Shown here in pieces: positions 33,482 to 44,908 of a stretch of DNA of 64,000 bases. Every line of letters begins with the position of its first letter. Within the stretch, counting starts at the first letter, position 1. Origin of the DNA: Procambarus clarkii. Taxonomy: Eukaryota; Arthropoda; Malacostraca; Decapoda; Cambaridae. The notes beneath the pieces are model-generated. The model was not told the origin of the DNA. It worked only from the letters and a program-made list of their open reading frames with translations, and did no database searches. Location of the stretch: positions 15,901,452 through 15,965,451 of the forward strand of contig NC_091208.1 of assembly GCF_040958095.1 (NCBI RefSeq). The letters are read 5' to 3'. The position numbers were made by a program, and so were the translations under genes.

Positions 33482-34826
33482 TTAATCATCAAATCGTGTA
33501 GGGCGTTTAACATGACGTTTAGGACGAGAGTCCTTAAATGCAATAACATCCCTTGATGAATTGTTTGTCGGGTTATAACTATTTTTTTCTTTTTCTTTTG
33601 CACGACTTTGCACTTCATCATTTTCTACACTAGTTGGAATCACTTTGAAATAAGCCATATTACGTGTTATACTATGATCTCTATTACTAGCTGTTACCAT
33701 AGTTCCTTTTACACTAATCACTTTATATGGTTTTGTATCATACGGCATATCTAACTTTCCCTCTTTTTTCTTTTTAACGAGAACAGTGTCACCAACCTTT
33801 ATGAACTGTTCCTTTGCACGTTGATCATGAGCAATTTTCATTTTGCCCTTGGCTAATGCATCCTTCTGAGCGAGACGTTTATCCGTTACCTCGGCTGGCA
33901 TGACGGGTAGTGCGATTCTCATAGGACGTCCAAATAAAAGTTCGCCAGGCGACTTGCCCAGTGTTCCATGTGGTGTTGCACGGTAGTTCCTGAGAAAAGC
34001 ATAGCTTGTTTCCAGGATCGTCCTTCGGCATGAGCACAGCGTACCGCTTTCATGAGAGGTTGCATGAATCTCTCAACTTCTCCATTTGCTTGGGGATGTA
34101 GTGGCATCACACGGCGGTGTTTGAATCCAATATGCTCAGCAAAGTTGACAAAGTCTTGTCCATTGAATGGCGGTCCATTGTCCGTCTTGACAACTTCAGG
34201 AATGCCAAAGTTTGAAAAGATCTTGTCAAGTTTCGGGATGACGGCCTTTGCAGATGTGGAATTGATGATTTCTACTTCTGGATAACGTGAGTGATCATCA
34301 ATGACTACCATCAAGTACTCTCCAGTTGGTAGTGGTCCGCAGAAGTCCATTGATACTTCCGTCCATGGTGCAGCAGGTAGTGGTGAAGGTTGTAGAGGTG
34401 TTGGTCTTGAAGTATCCACTGCAGCTTGGCAAGGGACACAGGCATCATGCATATCCTTTGCTTGACGATCAATGCCAGGAAACCACACCTTTTCTCGTAG
34501 CAGCTGTTTGGTCCTAACAAGACCTTGGTGTCCTTGATGTGCAAGCTTCAGAGCACGTTGCTGGAGAACAGCTGGAATAACGATACGAGTACCTCGCAGC
34601 ACAGTGTCGCGTTGTTGCGTAACACTTAATTCTGTCTGGATGCGTTCAAGTGCTTTGAATGCATCTTGGTCAACTCCTGAGGGTGGGATGCGTGGAAACT
34701 TTTTCTTAGTCAATGCATCCACTGTTGCTTGCAGAGTTGGGTCCTCTAGGGTTGCAGTACGGATTTCATCAAGAGTAAGAGCCTTAGGGACTGCATCACA
34801 GGTTACAGAGTGTACATATTCCTCGG
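33482..34826 (-). pseudogene. gypsy pol: integrase and C-terminal tail, one frameshift
   Basis: Continuation of gag-pol after the A-11 insertion. Open from 34826: a short spacer, the zinc-binding N-terminal part (HQGHQG, then CVPCQ, an HHCC layout), and the catalytic core with Asp in MDFCGPLPTGEY, Asp in VKTDNGPPFNGQDF and Glu in PQANGEVERFM. A one-base shift near 33990, after WKQAML, sends the frame off (false end at 33919). The true frame continues with RATPHG and GRPMRIALPVMPAEV, a basic C-terminal region and stop at 33482-33484. The integrase would insert the cDNA; this copy cannot make it whole. Only this indel and A-11 interrupt an otherwise open gag-pol. Confidence 0.88.
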
Positions 34827-34832
34827 CAACTT

Positions 34833-36333
34833 CAGATTCAGATTCAGATTCAGATGTTTATTCAGGTAAGGTATATACATACAAGTGATGTTACATTAAT
34901 GGATTGATATATAGATAGAGCTAGTACATACAATGCCTAAAGCCACTATTACGCAATGCGTTTCGGGCAAGAAAAACATTAATATCAAGAACTTAATACT
35001 AATTGAGCATAAAGAATAAAAGATGTTGAGAACAAATACAAATAAAGATAAAAAAAAAGGGGGAACATGACTGAAAAAGCAGCACAAATACAATAGGTTG
35101 ACAAACAGTGTTGATTAAAAAAAAAAGAAAAAAAAAAGAAAATAAAAAGAAAATAACAGACATGGGTTGACAATAGAGGAGTGAGGTAGATTACAGGGAA
35201 TTTATTAGGTAGTGTTTAGTTTTTATCTTAAACTGGTTGAGAGAGGTACAGTCTTTAACATGGTTGGGAAGGTCATTCCACATTCTGGGCCCCTTGATTT
35301 GCAGAGCATTTCTAGTTTGATTAAGACGTACTCTAGGAATATCAAAACTGTATTTATTTCTGGTGTGGTGCTCATGGGTTCTGTTACAACCTTCTATGAA
35401 GCTTTTAAGATCAGGATTGGCATTATAGTTTAGCGTTTTATATATGTATAATACACATGAGAGAATGTGCAGTGACTTAATATCTAACATATTAAGAGAT
35501 TTGAGTAGGGGTACCGAGTGATGTCTGGGGCCAGAGTTGGATATTGTTCTAATAGCGGCTTTGTGTTGGGTAATTAGAGGACGTAAGTGATTTTGGGTAG
35601 TAGAACCCCAAGCACAAATACCATAGTTGAGATAAGGATAGATAAGGGAGTAATAGAGAGTCACCAGAGCAGGGCGTGGTACATAATATCTGATCTTAGA
35701 AAGAATGCCCACAGTTTTTGAAACTTTTTTTGATATATTTAGAATGTGTCCCTGGAAATTCAGCTTGTGGTCAATGAGAATGCCAAGGAATTTGCCATCT
35801 AATTTGTTACAAATTTGGGTATTGTTTATTTTGAGATTTATAAGACTAGAGGATTTATTGCCAAACAGAATATAGAAGGGTTTGTCAATGTTAAGGGTGA
35901 GTTTGTTGGCAGTTAGCCAAAGATGGACTTTATTTAGCTCAGTATTTACTGTGGCATTTAGAGCAAGAGGGTCAGGACTGGAGTAAATGAAGGTTGTGTC
36001 GTCAGCAAATAGAATTGGTTTGAGGTGTTGGGAGGCATATGGAAGGTCATTAATGTAGATGAGAAAGAGGAGAGGGCCAAGTATGCTGCCCTGAGGAACA
36101 CCAATGTTGATGGGTAGGGTGGGAGAAATTGTATTATTCACAGAAACATATTGGAGCCTGTCAGTAAGGTAGGACTCGAGGTATTGTAGGGAGTGTCCTC
36201 TGACTCCATAATGATGTAATTTAAGAAGAAGGTTATGGTGGTTGACAGTATCAAAAGCTTTACGCAGGTCCACAAATAACCCAACAGGGACCATAACCCA
36301 ACAGGGACCATAACCCAACAGGGACCCATAACC
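34833..36333 (-). mobile_element. LINE-A copy A-11 in the gypsy element
   Basis: Antisense, GATTCA-type tail at 34833-34855, 5' truncation in the RT just after GLFVDLRK. CAACTT flanks it (34827-34832 and 36334-36339). The 5' end has a 17-bp unit AACCCAACAGGGACCAT repeated about 3.5 times (36278-36335). Confidence 0.94.
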
Positions 36334-36408
36334 CAACTTGCTGATGCTTGGTGATGGTGAAACTGTTTGCAGGATGTCGACTGATGTAATCAGCGGGATT
36401 GCCTGCAC
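35191..36408 (-). CDS. LINE-A RT C-terminal part, chimeric N-terminus (A-11)
   Basis: A 405-residue minus-strand frame. The first 45 or so residues come from gypsy sequence in a non-native frame and from the iterated 5' junction (GYGSLLGYGPCWVMVPVG); true LINE-A sequence starts at GLFVDLRKAFDTVNH. After that GVPQGSILGPLLFLIYIND, FADDTTFIYS, YPYLNYGICAWGSTT and the C-terminus KIKTKHYLINSL are intact. The RT is truncated at its N-terminus and has no endonuclease. The chimeric start is an accident of insertion; there is no sign that it is used. Confidence 0.8.
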   Translation of the reverse strand: MQAIPLITSVDILQTVSPSPSISKLGYGSLLGYGPCWVMVPVGLFVDLRKAFDTVNHHNLLLKLHHYGVRGHSLQYLESYLTDRLQYVSVNNTISPTLPINIGVPQGSILGPLLFLIYINDLPYASQHLKPILFADDTTFIYSSPDPLALNATVNTELNKVHLWLTANKLTLNIDKPFYILFGNKSSSLINLKINNTQICNKLDGKFLGILIDHKLNFQGHILNISKKVSKTVGILSKIRYYVPRPALVTLYYSLIYPYLNYGICAWGSTTQNHLRPLITQHKAAIRTISNSGPRHHSVPLLKSLNMLDIKSLHILSCVLYIYKTLNYNANPDLKSFIEGCNRTHEHHTRNKYSFDIPRVRLNQTRNALQIKGPRMWNDLPNHVKDCTSLNQFKIKTKHYLINSL

Positions 36409-39151
36409 CCGGCTTGTATTTCACCGTAAAGTTGTATGGTTGCAGACGAAGAGCCCATCTCTCAATGCGAGCTGGTGGTTTGGACTTTGGATTATTGAAG
36501 ATGGTCTCCAACGGTTTGTGGTCAGTGACTATCGTGGTGAAGGGTGCACCAAGCAGATACACATTGAAGTGTTCACAGCCCCATACAAGAGCAAGAGCTT
36601 CCTTCTCTGTCTGACTGTATCGTTGCTCAACATCTGTGAGAGAACGGCTGGCGTAGGCAATTACTACTCTGGAATCTGGTTGACCAGGTTTGTGTTGGGC
36701 TAAAACAGCACCTAATCCAACAGGACTAGCATCCACCGTTAACTCAGTGTCCATTGATGGATCAAAGTATGCAGCAGTCGCATTCTCTACTAGTGCATCT
36801 TTCACGGCATCAAATGCATTTTGCTCGATATCGCTCCAGTACCATGATGCATTTTTCTTCAGGAGCTCACGTAGAGGCTTCGTAATGGTAGCAAAATCTG
36901 GAATGAAGCGAGAACAGTAGTTTGCCATTCCCAGAAAACTATGTACTTCAGTGGACGTTGAAGGAGGTGCAGCATTCTTGATATCTGCAACTTTCTTAGG
37001 ATCTGGAGACAGACCTTTGTCACTAAGTACATGTCCAAAGAATTCAATTTTATGTAGATTGAACTCACACTTTGCTCGGCTTAGCGTCAAATTCTTTTCT
37101 CGTAAGCGTTGCAATGTTGCACGAAGAGCTTTGTCGTGTTCAGCTTGGGTACGGCCATAAACAATGATGTCATCAGACATGTTGTCAGCATTAGGTATAT
37201 CTTGCAATACCTGGCTGATGATGTGCTGGAATACCTCGGCAGCACTGTTAATACCAAAACTCAGGCGCTTGTACCTATACAGACCTCGATGTGTCGTAAA
37301 CGTTGTGATGAAGCGACTCTCATCATCAAGTTCAAGCTGATGATAGCCCTTGTTTAAATCTAACTTGCTGAATACAGTTGCACCATTCAAGCGGTAAATC
37401 ATATCATCTACAGTGGGTGTAGGATGGCGTTCACGCATTATTGCCTTGTTGGGAACACGCATGTCCACACAAATGCGTATCTCATCTGGATTCTTCGGCT
37501 TTGGTGGAGTGACAATTGGGCTTACCCATGGTGTTGGACCTGTTACTGGTTCAATGATATCTAGGTCGATCAGCCTATCCAGTTCGGCATCGACTTTCTT
37601 GCGAGTATGGAATGGTTGTCGGCGATGTGGTTGGGCAACTGGAATTACATCTGGGTTGATATGCAGATGTACTTTGCTATCAGTATAACAACCTATGGAT
37701 TTAAATCGATCAGAAAATTCAGCAACAATACCATCAACATTGTTTGCAGATTCCACTGCTACAGCATTAGAAAGCTGAAGTAGCCCCAATTTGGTTGAAG
37801 TCTTGTAACTGAGTAAAGACTCCTTTGCATTCCTAACAACATGGAATGTAGTAATGAGCATTGCATTCTTTGACTTGATCTCTGCAGTGAAAGTTCCAAT
37901 CACTGGCAAGGCTACCTTTGAAGCATAGGCAGTGGCTTTGCCATTATAGTTCTCAAGCTTTGGGAACTGTTTTTTAAATTTTTTATAGTGGCACTCAGCA
38001 ATGGTGTCAATGTTTGATCCAGTGTCAATGAGAACCTTGAGACAAATACCAGCAATGTATACACATGTCTCTAGGTTGTTTGGAAGATCATTCCATTCTG
38101 TGATTGCTTGTACTCCATAAGTATAATCACATTCACTGTCATCTGAGAATGGTTGTAATGAAATGTCTTGTATATTATTAACATTCTGGATATGAGGTGC
38201 AATATTGTGTTTACCACCTCGACCCCTATGACCTGATCCTCGTACAGTGCTTTTATTCACTAACTGTAGTTTCTTTAGTGCGGAACGACACATAGCACCA
38301 AAATGACCCAGTTTTCCACACTCATAGCACTTCTTACCTTGAGCAGGACAAACATTATCTTGGTGTGGGTAGTCTCCTCCACAATTGTAACATTTATTGT
38401 TGACACCCTCTGATGTGGGTCGTTGTGACTGCTTGAGCCTTGTTCCTTGACCCCAGTTGTGACGTGGTTCTCGGCTAAATATACTGTTAGGTTTGCCATG
38501 ATATCTTCTTTGATCACGGTGTCCTCCCTGAACCTTACGTACCTCATCACTGTTAGTAACAGTGGCAGAACCGTTATTAGCACTGCACTCCATGACACGA
38601 GCATCACGTGCAGCATCTTCCATTCGACGAGCCATATCCAGTATCTTGGTAAGAGAACTGTCATCATCAACAAGTTCTAGAGCTCTTCGACGGAGACGTG
38701 TAGATGTGCATGTTTCAATTATTTGCTGTTTGATTTCTTTGTCAACATCAGCAAACTCACAATGGGCTGCTAAACCCTGCAGACGTGTGTGGTATTGATC
38801 CACAGTTTCATTAGAGAGTTGTTTTGCTCTCCTGAAATGCATAATTTCCATTGCAGTATTTTGCCTTGGTTTGAAATGCTCTGTTAGTTTGGCTTTGGCA
38901 GTGTCATAATCTTTGGCACCACCAGTGTCTTTCAGTGTGTCAAAGATGTCACAAACTCTATCACCTGCATAATGAAGTAGAAAGGCACGCTTTCTTTCAG
39001 CACTTTTGATGTCAGAAACTATCAACAAATTTTCAAACTTTTTAAGCCATTTGACCCACCTCTGTGACAGGTTTGTCTGGTCACAGTCAGGATCAAATGC
39101 AGGAAACTGAGGTATATTTGCCATTTTTACTGAATAAATGTAACTTATCAC
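36334..39151 (-). CDS. gypsy gag-pol: Gag, protease, RT, RNase H
   Basis: A long open frame (with the false end at 36260 in the LINE-A junction). I prefer the start at 39124 (MANIPQFPAFDPD); an in-frame ATG also exists at 39151. Order: Gag capsid-like region (residues 10-200), two zinc knuckles (CYNCGGDYPHQDNVC and CYECGKLGHFGAMC), protease with LIDTGSNIDTI, RT (TPWVSPIVTPPKP, FSKLDLNKGYHQLEL, LSFGINSAAEVFQ, catalytic NMSDDIIVYG), the linker YCSRFIPDFATITKPLREL, RNase H (ELTVDASPVGLGAVLAQ, TEKEALALVWGCEHF), ending near SRHPANS. Gag packages the RNA; Pol copies and integrates it. No stop in the frame, so up to the A-11 insertion it is intact. Confidence 0.93.
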
Positions 39152-39329
39152 TTAAATGTTCCTCAGAATATTAAACACTTACTGCACTGTATATGTTAGT
39201 CAAGAATTCACTGTAATTACTTTAATTTTGCAAAGCATACAAGCATTTTAATGCAAAAGTTCACAACAGTGCACAATATAGCAGCAACTGACTTCTTACC
39301 TAGCCCTTGTGTACATGTGTTGTTCCTAC

Positions 39330-39670
39330 TCACAGCAGCAGCACAGCAGTTGGCACAGCAGTTGGTACAGCAGCAGTTGGTACAGCAGTTGGTGCAGCAG
39401 TTGGTACAGCAGTCGGTACAGCAGTCAGTTCAGTGTGATGAATTTTGTAGCACGAAGCGTCGTTTCGTAACCAAAACATCAGGTTTTGTACACATCAATG
39501 CGTCGTTTCGTACACAACGTCGGCAGATTCCTCAGTACACAGTTTCTTCAGCACAGCTTGGGTAGCACACAGCTTGGGTAGCACACAGCATTGGTTAGCA
39601 CACAGCATCGTTTAGCACACAGCATTGGTTAGCACACAGCATCGGTTAGCATACAGCATCGGGTATGGCG
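39330..39670 (-). repeat. Tandem repeats in the gypsy leader
   Basis: Two arrays between the primer site and gag: 39330-39435, units of CAGCAGTTGGTA-like sequence; and 39555-39665, about six units of a 17-18 bp sequence with TAGCACACAGCAT. They make the leader long (about 600 bp). Confidence 0.85.
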
Positions 39671-39746
39671 CTCACAGCTTCTCTTCCTCCTCCAGGCAGC
39701 ATGCTTCTCCCTTGTGTTTGAAACTGAACAAATACCTGCGTTCACA

Positions 39747-39764
39747 GTTCATCCTCGTCGCCAA
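39747..39764 (-). promoter_or_regulatory. gypsy primer-binding site
   Basis: Minus strand reads TTGGCGACGAGGATGAAC right after the 5' LTR. A TGGCG start, offset one base from the LTR, fits a tRNA CCA end; I do not assign the tRNA. Confidence 0.75.
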
Positions 39765-39978
39765 TGTGGTGTTTGTGTGTTACTGAGGAAGTCTTGGTTG
39801 TAGGGTTGATGTAAAGTCATGACTTGGTTACTGACTTTAATACTTAATATGATTACATGACTAGTAGCTACCAAGCTTGGCGGGCATCCTGTACGCTCTA
39901 TTGTTTACCTTCTCTCTCTCTGGCGTCTCAGCCGCCGCACATAGAAAACGGATGGTACCATTTTCTGTGAACATGACA
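39765..39978 (-). repeat. gypsy 5' LTR
   Basis: 214 bp, one mismatch to the 3' LTR. By accident its plus strand provides an ATG (39877) in frame with the following LINE-A RT. Confidence 0.95.
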
Positions 39979-41205
39979 CTACCCATCAACATTGGTGTTC
40001 CCCAGGGCAGCATACTTGGCCCTCTCCTCTTTCTCATCTACATTAATGACCTTCCAAATGCCTCCCAACACCTCAAACCAATTCTATTTGCTGACGACAC
40101 AACCTTCATTTACTCCAGTCCTGATCCCCTTGCTCTAAATGCCACAGTAAATACTGAGCTAAATAAAGTCCATCTGTGGCTAACTGCCAACAAACTCACC
40201 CTTAACATTGACAAAACCTTTTATATTCTGTGTGGCAATAAATCCTCTAATCAAATAAATCTCAAAATAAACAATACCCAAATTTGTAACAAATTAGATG
40301 GCAAATTCCTTGGCATTCTCATTGACCACAAGCTTAATTTCCAGGGACACATTCTAAACATATCAAAAAAAGTTTCAAAAACTGTGGGCATTCTTTCTAA
40401 GATCAGATATTATGTACCACGCCCTGCCCTGGTGACTCTCTATTACTCCCTTATCTATCCATATCTCAACTATGGTATTTGTGCTTGGGGCTCTACTACC
40501 CAAAATCACTTACGTCCTCTAATTAAAAACACAAAGCTGCTATTAGGACAATATCCAATTCTGGCCCCAGACATCACTCGGTACCCCTACTTAAATCTCT
40601 GAATATGTTAGACATTAAGTCACTGCACATTCTCTCATGTGTATTATACATATATAAAACGCTAAACTATAATGCCAATCCTGATCTCAAAAGCTTCATA
40701 GAAGGTTGTATCAGAACCCATGAGCATCACACCAGAAATAAATACAGTTTTGATATTCCTAGAGTACGACTTAATCAAACTAGAAATGCTCTACAAATCA
40801 AGGGGCCCAGAATGTGGAATGACCTTCCCAACCATGTTAAAGACTGTACCTCTCTCAACCAGTTTAAGTTAAAAGCGAAGCTATACCTAATAAACTCCCT
40901 GTAACCTACCTTACCCTTCTATTGTCAACCAATGTCTGTTTTTTTCTTTAAAGAGCGCTGTTTGTCGACATAATTGTATTTGTGCTGCTTTTTCATCTAT
41001 GTTTTCATTTCTTGTTTTCATTCTACTCATTATGCTCAATTAGTATTAAGCTTGTCATTTAAGTTTATCATGCCCGAAACGCTTTGCGTAATAGTGGCTT
41101 TAGGCATTGTATGTACTAGCTATACCTAAGTAAACAATCCTTGTAAATATTTATTGTATGTATGTACCTTACCTAAATAAAATTGTATTGTATTGTATTG
41201 TATTG
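39979..41205 (+). mobile_element. LINE-A copy A-10, 3' part
   Basis: Resumes with LPINIGVPQGSIL and carries FADDTTFIYS. A one-base loss near 40525 shifts frame (LRPLIKN then off), and the rest continues at 40605-40904 to KLYLINSL. Hairpin ACGC-TTT-GCGT near 41080, ATTGT tail to 41205. The open frame 39877-40602 is a chance fusion of LTR and RT. Confidence 0.92.
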
Positions 41206-41211
41206 TATTTG

Positions 41212-41833
41212 GTCATATAAACAGGCGGCCTCCCAGGCCGCTGGTTTATCCAGACGTGTTGTCTGCCCGGTGTAGCCCGGATGTCACAGCGGCCTCCTAG
41301 GCCGCTGGTCGCGAAGTTCCAGCTGACGTGTCTTTTTTCACTCCTTTTCGTTATTGTATTTGGTCGTATTTACCTCGGCTCAAAGTGTTAATCCCGTTTC
41401 TCTAACGAGTTATAGTCCAGCTTTATTTTGAGCATACTTTGTTTCGCAATTTATAATTATTTATAATTAATTATAGTTATAATTGTTTTATAATTTTATT
41501 ATTTACACCATTTATTTACGATTATTCATATAATATAATTTATTACATTGTTAGGCTTTTCCAACGACGTCGTCCCAGGCGGTGTTGTTCCTGCAGAGGA
41601 TGGGCCAGCTGGTGGCTCGGCCGTAGCTGTTGCAGCGGGCGCCCTCACAGACTCAGCTAGTTTCAGCAGACGATGTTCAGCTGCTACCGCCCCAGTTCCA
41701 TCGTAGGCTTCCCGGCAGCCGATGCTTCAGTCATGAACCTCCAGCTGAAGCGTTCCACCCGACGTTGCGCCCATCAATTTATCACTCTTTTCAGTTTTGT
41801 ACTTCTTGCTTTCCCAGCTTCATGAATTGTTCC
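41212..41833. other. Repeat-block DNA
   Basis: Contains GGCGGCCTCCCAGGCCGC and CGGCCTCCTAGGCCG palindromic segments, a CCAGACG-type unit near 41250 that resembles the 30.5-kb minisatellite, then AT-rich sequence. No gene recognised. Confidence 0.55.
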
Positions 41834-42170
41834 TGTAACGGTTCTATTGTTACGTAAAGTATGCTGACAAATAAACACAGACACTAAGATACTATATATA
41901 TATTTGGTCGAATATACAGAAGTACACAGGTGATACTTTGGTGTGAGTTGAGCGCACTGAGCGTCGGTACAGTATCTCGCAAGTGTCTGCTCTAGACCAC
42001 ACTTGAAAGTAGACTCTGTTTAATGTTTGCTATTCTGCTGCTTATATGCTCGGGCAACTTCTCACCGTGTTGCCCGGGCAACGCCTCACCTCATTCATCT
42101 CCAAAGGTTGACAGGAATATTAACAATGCATTTGGAGCGAGTATATTATTGGGATAATCTACTCGCTACA
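41834..42170 (-). repeat. LTR of the non-autonomous element (3')
   Basis: TGTAACGG...CGCTACA on the plus strand. It differs from the right copy by a TA dinucleotide in an AT run and a few bases. Confidence 0.92.
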
Positions 42171-42440
42171 GAACTCCCCCTCCCAGGGGATGAAAGGAAA
42201 AATACTTGACCAAGGAACTTAGCTGGTCGGTGAATTGTACGCCCTGCTCGCGTTACATAACCATCAAAGTTAACTTCCTCCTCTTCGCTGATGTCATCTA
42301 ACTGGGGTCGTAGGGTGGGAGGTCGCACAGGATCGTCCGTCGTCGTAGGATCAGGTTGTGGTGCGGCTGGTAACTGGGGTTGTAGGGTGGGAGGTCGTAC
42401 AGGATCGTCCGTTGTCGTAGGTGGCGGGGCTGCTGGTAAC
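42146..42440 (-). pseudogene. Pol C-terminal tail relic and 75-bp tandem repeat
   Basis: The minus-strand frame from 42328 reads RPQLDDISEEEEVNFDGYVT then RAGRTIHRPAKFLGQ. The RAGRTIHRP form resembles the RSGRxxxxP tail found at the end of many LTR-element polyproteins. It overlaps the polypurine tract side of the internal region, as expected for the last codons of pol. Next to it, 42300-42440 holds about two copies of a 75-bp repeat (GGGTGGGAGGTCG, CAGGATCGTCCGT). I infer that an autonomous parent lost its central part. The other frames here, including a 213-residue frame at 43539-42898, have no recognisable domain. Confidence 0.55.
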
Positions 42441-43368
42441 TGTGGTCGAAAAGTGAACTGCGTAGTCGGCGGATGTGTCTCTGGATTTAGCAGTGTCGCG
42501 GACGTTGAGACGAAGCCTGGAGCAGAGCAGAGAGCTGAGTGAGGCCGGAGTCGTGGAGCTCTATGTGGGAGAGCGTGGCGGCTCGATTGAGAATTGTGAG
42601 TGTCTGAACTCGGGGAGCGAGAGCGTGGCGGCTCGATGCGGTCGTAGTCTGCTGTCTGCTCTGTGTCGAAGCTGTAGCGTCTTGGGTTGATTAGGACTGT
42701 ACACGCCGAGTACTACATTGTTGACTGTGGAAATTATAGTCTGGTACCAAAAGATGTAGGCAGTGTGTGGACAAGCTCGGTGTAGCAGGAAGAAGAATGT
42801 GCATAATTGTAGCGTCCTTGGGTCGCTGGTGGAGCATTTAGATCCGGGGCGGATGGGCTCGGGCACCAGGACATTAGGAGGTAATGTAGGCACGTAGTTA
42901 GGACAACGAGGTAATCACTGCTAGAGCTGAATTGTCCTGGAGGCGACGAAGAGTCGGAAACGCAAGCTGTAAGTCCTGTACTGCGCAAAGTGCTTGAGTC
43001 GGCAGAGTATCAGAATGCAGTGAACGTGTAGATGAATCTGACGAAAGAGCAGCTTTCGTGGCCGCCCCTGTAGAACAAGCAGTGCCCTGGTAGCGACGGA
43101 GAGTCGGCAGGACAGGCTGTAGATCACACATTATGTAGTTACTGATGAAGCTGCCAGATGAGTGAGTAGTGATCGTGGAGCAGCAAGCCGTAGTAGATGA
43201 AAATGCAGAGACGATCGCGATGAAAATCATAGCTGTGGCAAGGGTGTTGGCAACGTTCCATGACAGGTGGCTGCGGTCCACAGCAAGCAGCAGCAGTGGA
43301 GGTCCAGTGAGAGTCCATGTTGTAGTCCATCGTGGCTGGGTATCGTCGAAACTCTCTGGGGTCACCAA

Positions 43369-43707
43369 TGTAACGGTTCTATTGTTACGTAAAGTATGCT
43401 GACAAATAAACACAGACACTAAGATACTATATATATATATTTGGTCGAATATACAGAAGTACACAGGTGATACTTTGGTGTGAGTTGAGTGCACTGAGCG
43501 TCGGTACAGTATCTCGCAAGTGTCTGCTCTAGACCACACTTGAAAGTAGACTCTGTTTAATGTTTGCTATTCTGCTGCTTATATGCTCGGGCAACTTCTC
43601 ACCGTGTTGCCCGGGCAACGCCTCACCTCATTCATCTCCAAAGGTTGACAGGAATATTAACAATGCATTTGGAGCGAGTATATTATTGGGATAATCTACT
43701 CGCTACA
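43369..43707 (-). repeat. LTR of the non-autonomous element (5')
   Basis: 339-bp counterpart of 41834-42170, adjacent to the primer site. Confidence 0.92.
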
Positions 43708-44074
43708 TTCCCGTTATTTTCTAGGACAGTTATATTCCAGTCTTTAGCCTAAATTGTCTTGCAGCTGGCCCTCTACTTATCACTAAGGTCTTCCCTGGTG
43801 GCCAGTTGCCGCTATTTTCCTCCCTTTATCAGATGTTGATGCTCCAGCTGTCGATGTCCAGCTGCAGGTGCCCAGCTCCGATGTTCCAGCCGCTGATGGC
43901 AGGATTTTGCAGTTCAACATTCGGCAACGGTCGTTAAGTTAATCCATTATTTTGCACAATTTTGACTATTGGTGTTTGTGTTATACACGCTACGTTAATG
44001 TGGGTTTAAGGTCCAGGTACTACCCACGTGCATAATTCTTTAACTTATAAAACCCGTGCTTATTGTATTTGAGT
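43708..44074. other. Repeat-block DNA
   Basis: Continuation of the sequence before 41834. C/T-rich then AT-rich; nothing recognised. Confidence 0.5.
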
Positions 44075-44622
44075 TATTTTTTTTATTTTTATTTTTATTT
44101 ATGCATATACAAGAATGTACATAAGGAATGTGAGGATACAAATATGGTAATTACAGTCTTGTAAAGCCACTAGCACGCGCAGCGTTTCGGGCAGGTCCTT
44201 AATCTAAGAAAATTTTAAGGAGGTAAATACTTGCAAAATTTATAGACAAAAAAATGATAACAGATTACATGAAATGAAAAAAAAAAGATGAGAGAAAATT
44301 GTAGGTACAGTATATTAAAACACATAGGTAGCTAAGATTGATTGCAATGACAGCTTAAAATGGTAGTTGACAACAAATTGGTAGGCACAATACAGCAGAA
44401 ACAATATAAGATTGATTGCAATGACAGCTTGAATGGTAGTTGACAAAAATTGGTAGTCACAATACAGCATATGGCTAGCACATAAAAGAAGACAGCAATG
44501 AACACAATGATAAGGTTGTTTGATATTACATAAAAATTAGGAGATTGGGTAACACTAGGTACAGAGCAAATTTAAAGCTCAGTGTAGGAAACTAAGAAGA
44601 TGAAGTTAGGTACTTTTTGGTT
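44075..44622 (-). mobile_element. LINE-B copy B-3, 3' fragment
   Basis: An antisense (AAAT/AAAAT)n tail, the CAAGAATGTACATAAGG end, the hairpin as GCACGCGCAGCGTTTCGGGC near 44175 and the 3' UTR, truncated in the last coding residues (KKYLTSSS region). Confidence 0.92.
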
Positions 44623-44771
44623 AACCAAAAGCCAGCTAGGTTGTGCTAGTGGCCGTGTCACAGGCCTCTTGCTTCAGTTTCCCTGGCTTCGCATTTTCCA
44701 CTAGCCTACTCACTTTATTCCCGCTCAGGGTGCTTTGTCTTGTTGCATGTGTCTTTTACTGTGTTTACAGT

Positions 44772-44908
44772 ATAATATAATAATAATAATAATAATTTTA
44801 TTTAGGTAAGGTACATACATAAAGAGATTTTACAAAGTTTGTTGGCTTTATAGATAGAGCTAGTACATACAATGCCTAAAGCCACTATTACGCAAAGCGT
44901 TTCGGGCA
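44772..44908 (-). mobile_element. LINE-A 3' tip A-12
   Basis: Antisense: (TAA)n tail, TTTAGGTAAGGTACATACAT, and the hairpin as GCAAAGCGTTTCGGGCA. About 130 bp, 5'-truncated. Confidence 0.9.

Larger units (their letters stand above)
32943..39978 (-). mobile_element. Ty3/gypsy LTR retrotransposon
   Basis: A complete element on the minus strand: 214-bp LTRs at both ends (TG...CA as read here), 5-bp target duplication CTACC (32938-32942, 39979-39983), primer-binding site next to the right LTR, polypurine tract next to the left LTR, and a gag-pol gene in one frame. The domain order protease-RT-RNase H-integrase makes it Ty3/gypsy; zinc knuckles and the SDD form of the RT box suggest a mag-like lineage. 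No envelope gene. It is inserted in LINE-A copy A-10 and is itself broken by LINE-A copy A-11 and one integrase frameshift. Confidence 0.95.
41834..43707 (-). mobile_element. Non-autonomous LTR element (1.9 kb)
   Basis: Nearly identical LTRs (337 and 339 bp) flank 1.2 kb. TTCC at 41830-41833 and 43708-43711 is a likely 4-bp target duplication. On the minus strand a primer site TTGGTGACCCCAGAGAG follows the right LTR, and a purine tract with GGGAGGGGGAG precedes the left LTR. No gag, protease, RT or integrase. Only a pol-tail-like piece remains at 42328-42146. Confidence 0.9.

Noticed and set aside
39877..40602. A new gene made from the gypsy LTR fused to RT
   Set aside because: The LTR supplies only an ATG and 33 hydrophobic residues by chance; the RT part is a truncated LINE-A piece that frameshifts at its end.
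42898..43539. A 213-residue ORF in the non-autonomous LTR element
   Set aside because: It starts inside the LTR and crosses the primer site; no gag or pol motif, composition only.
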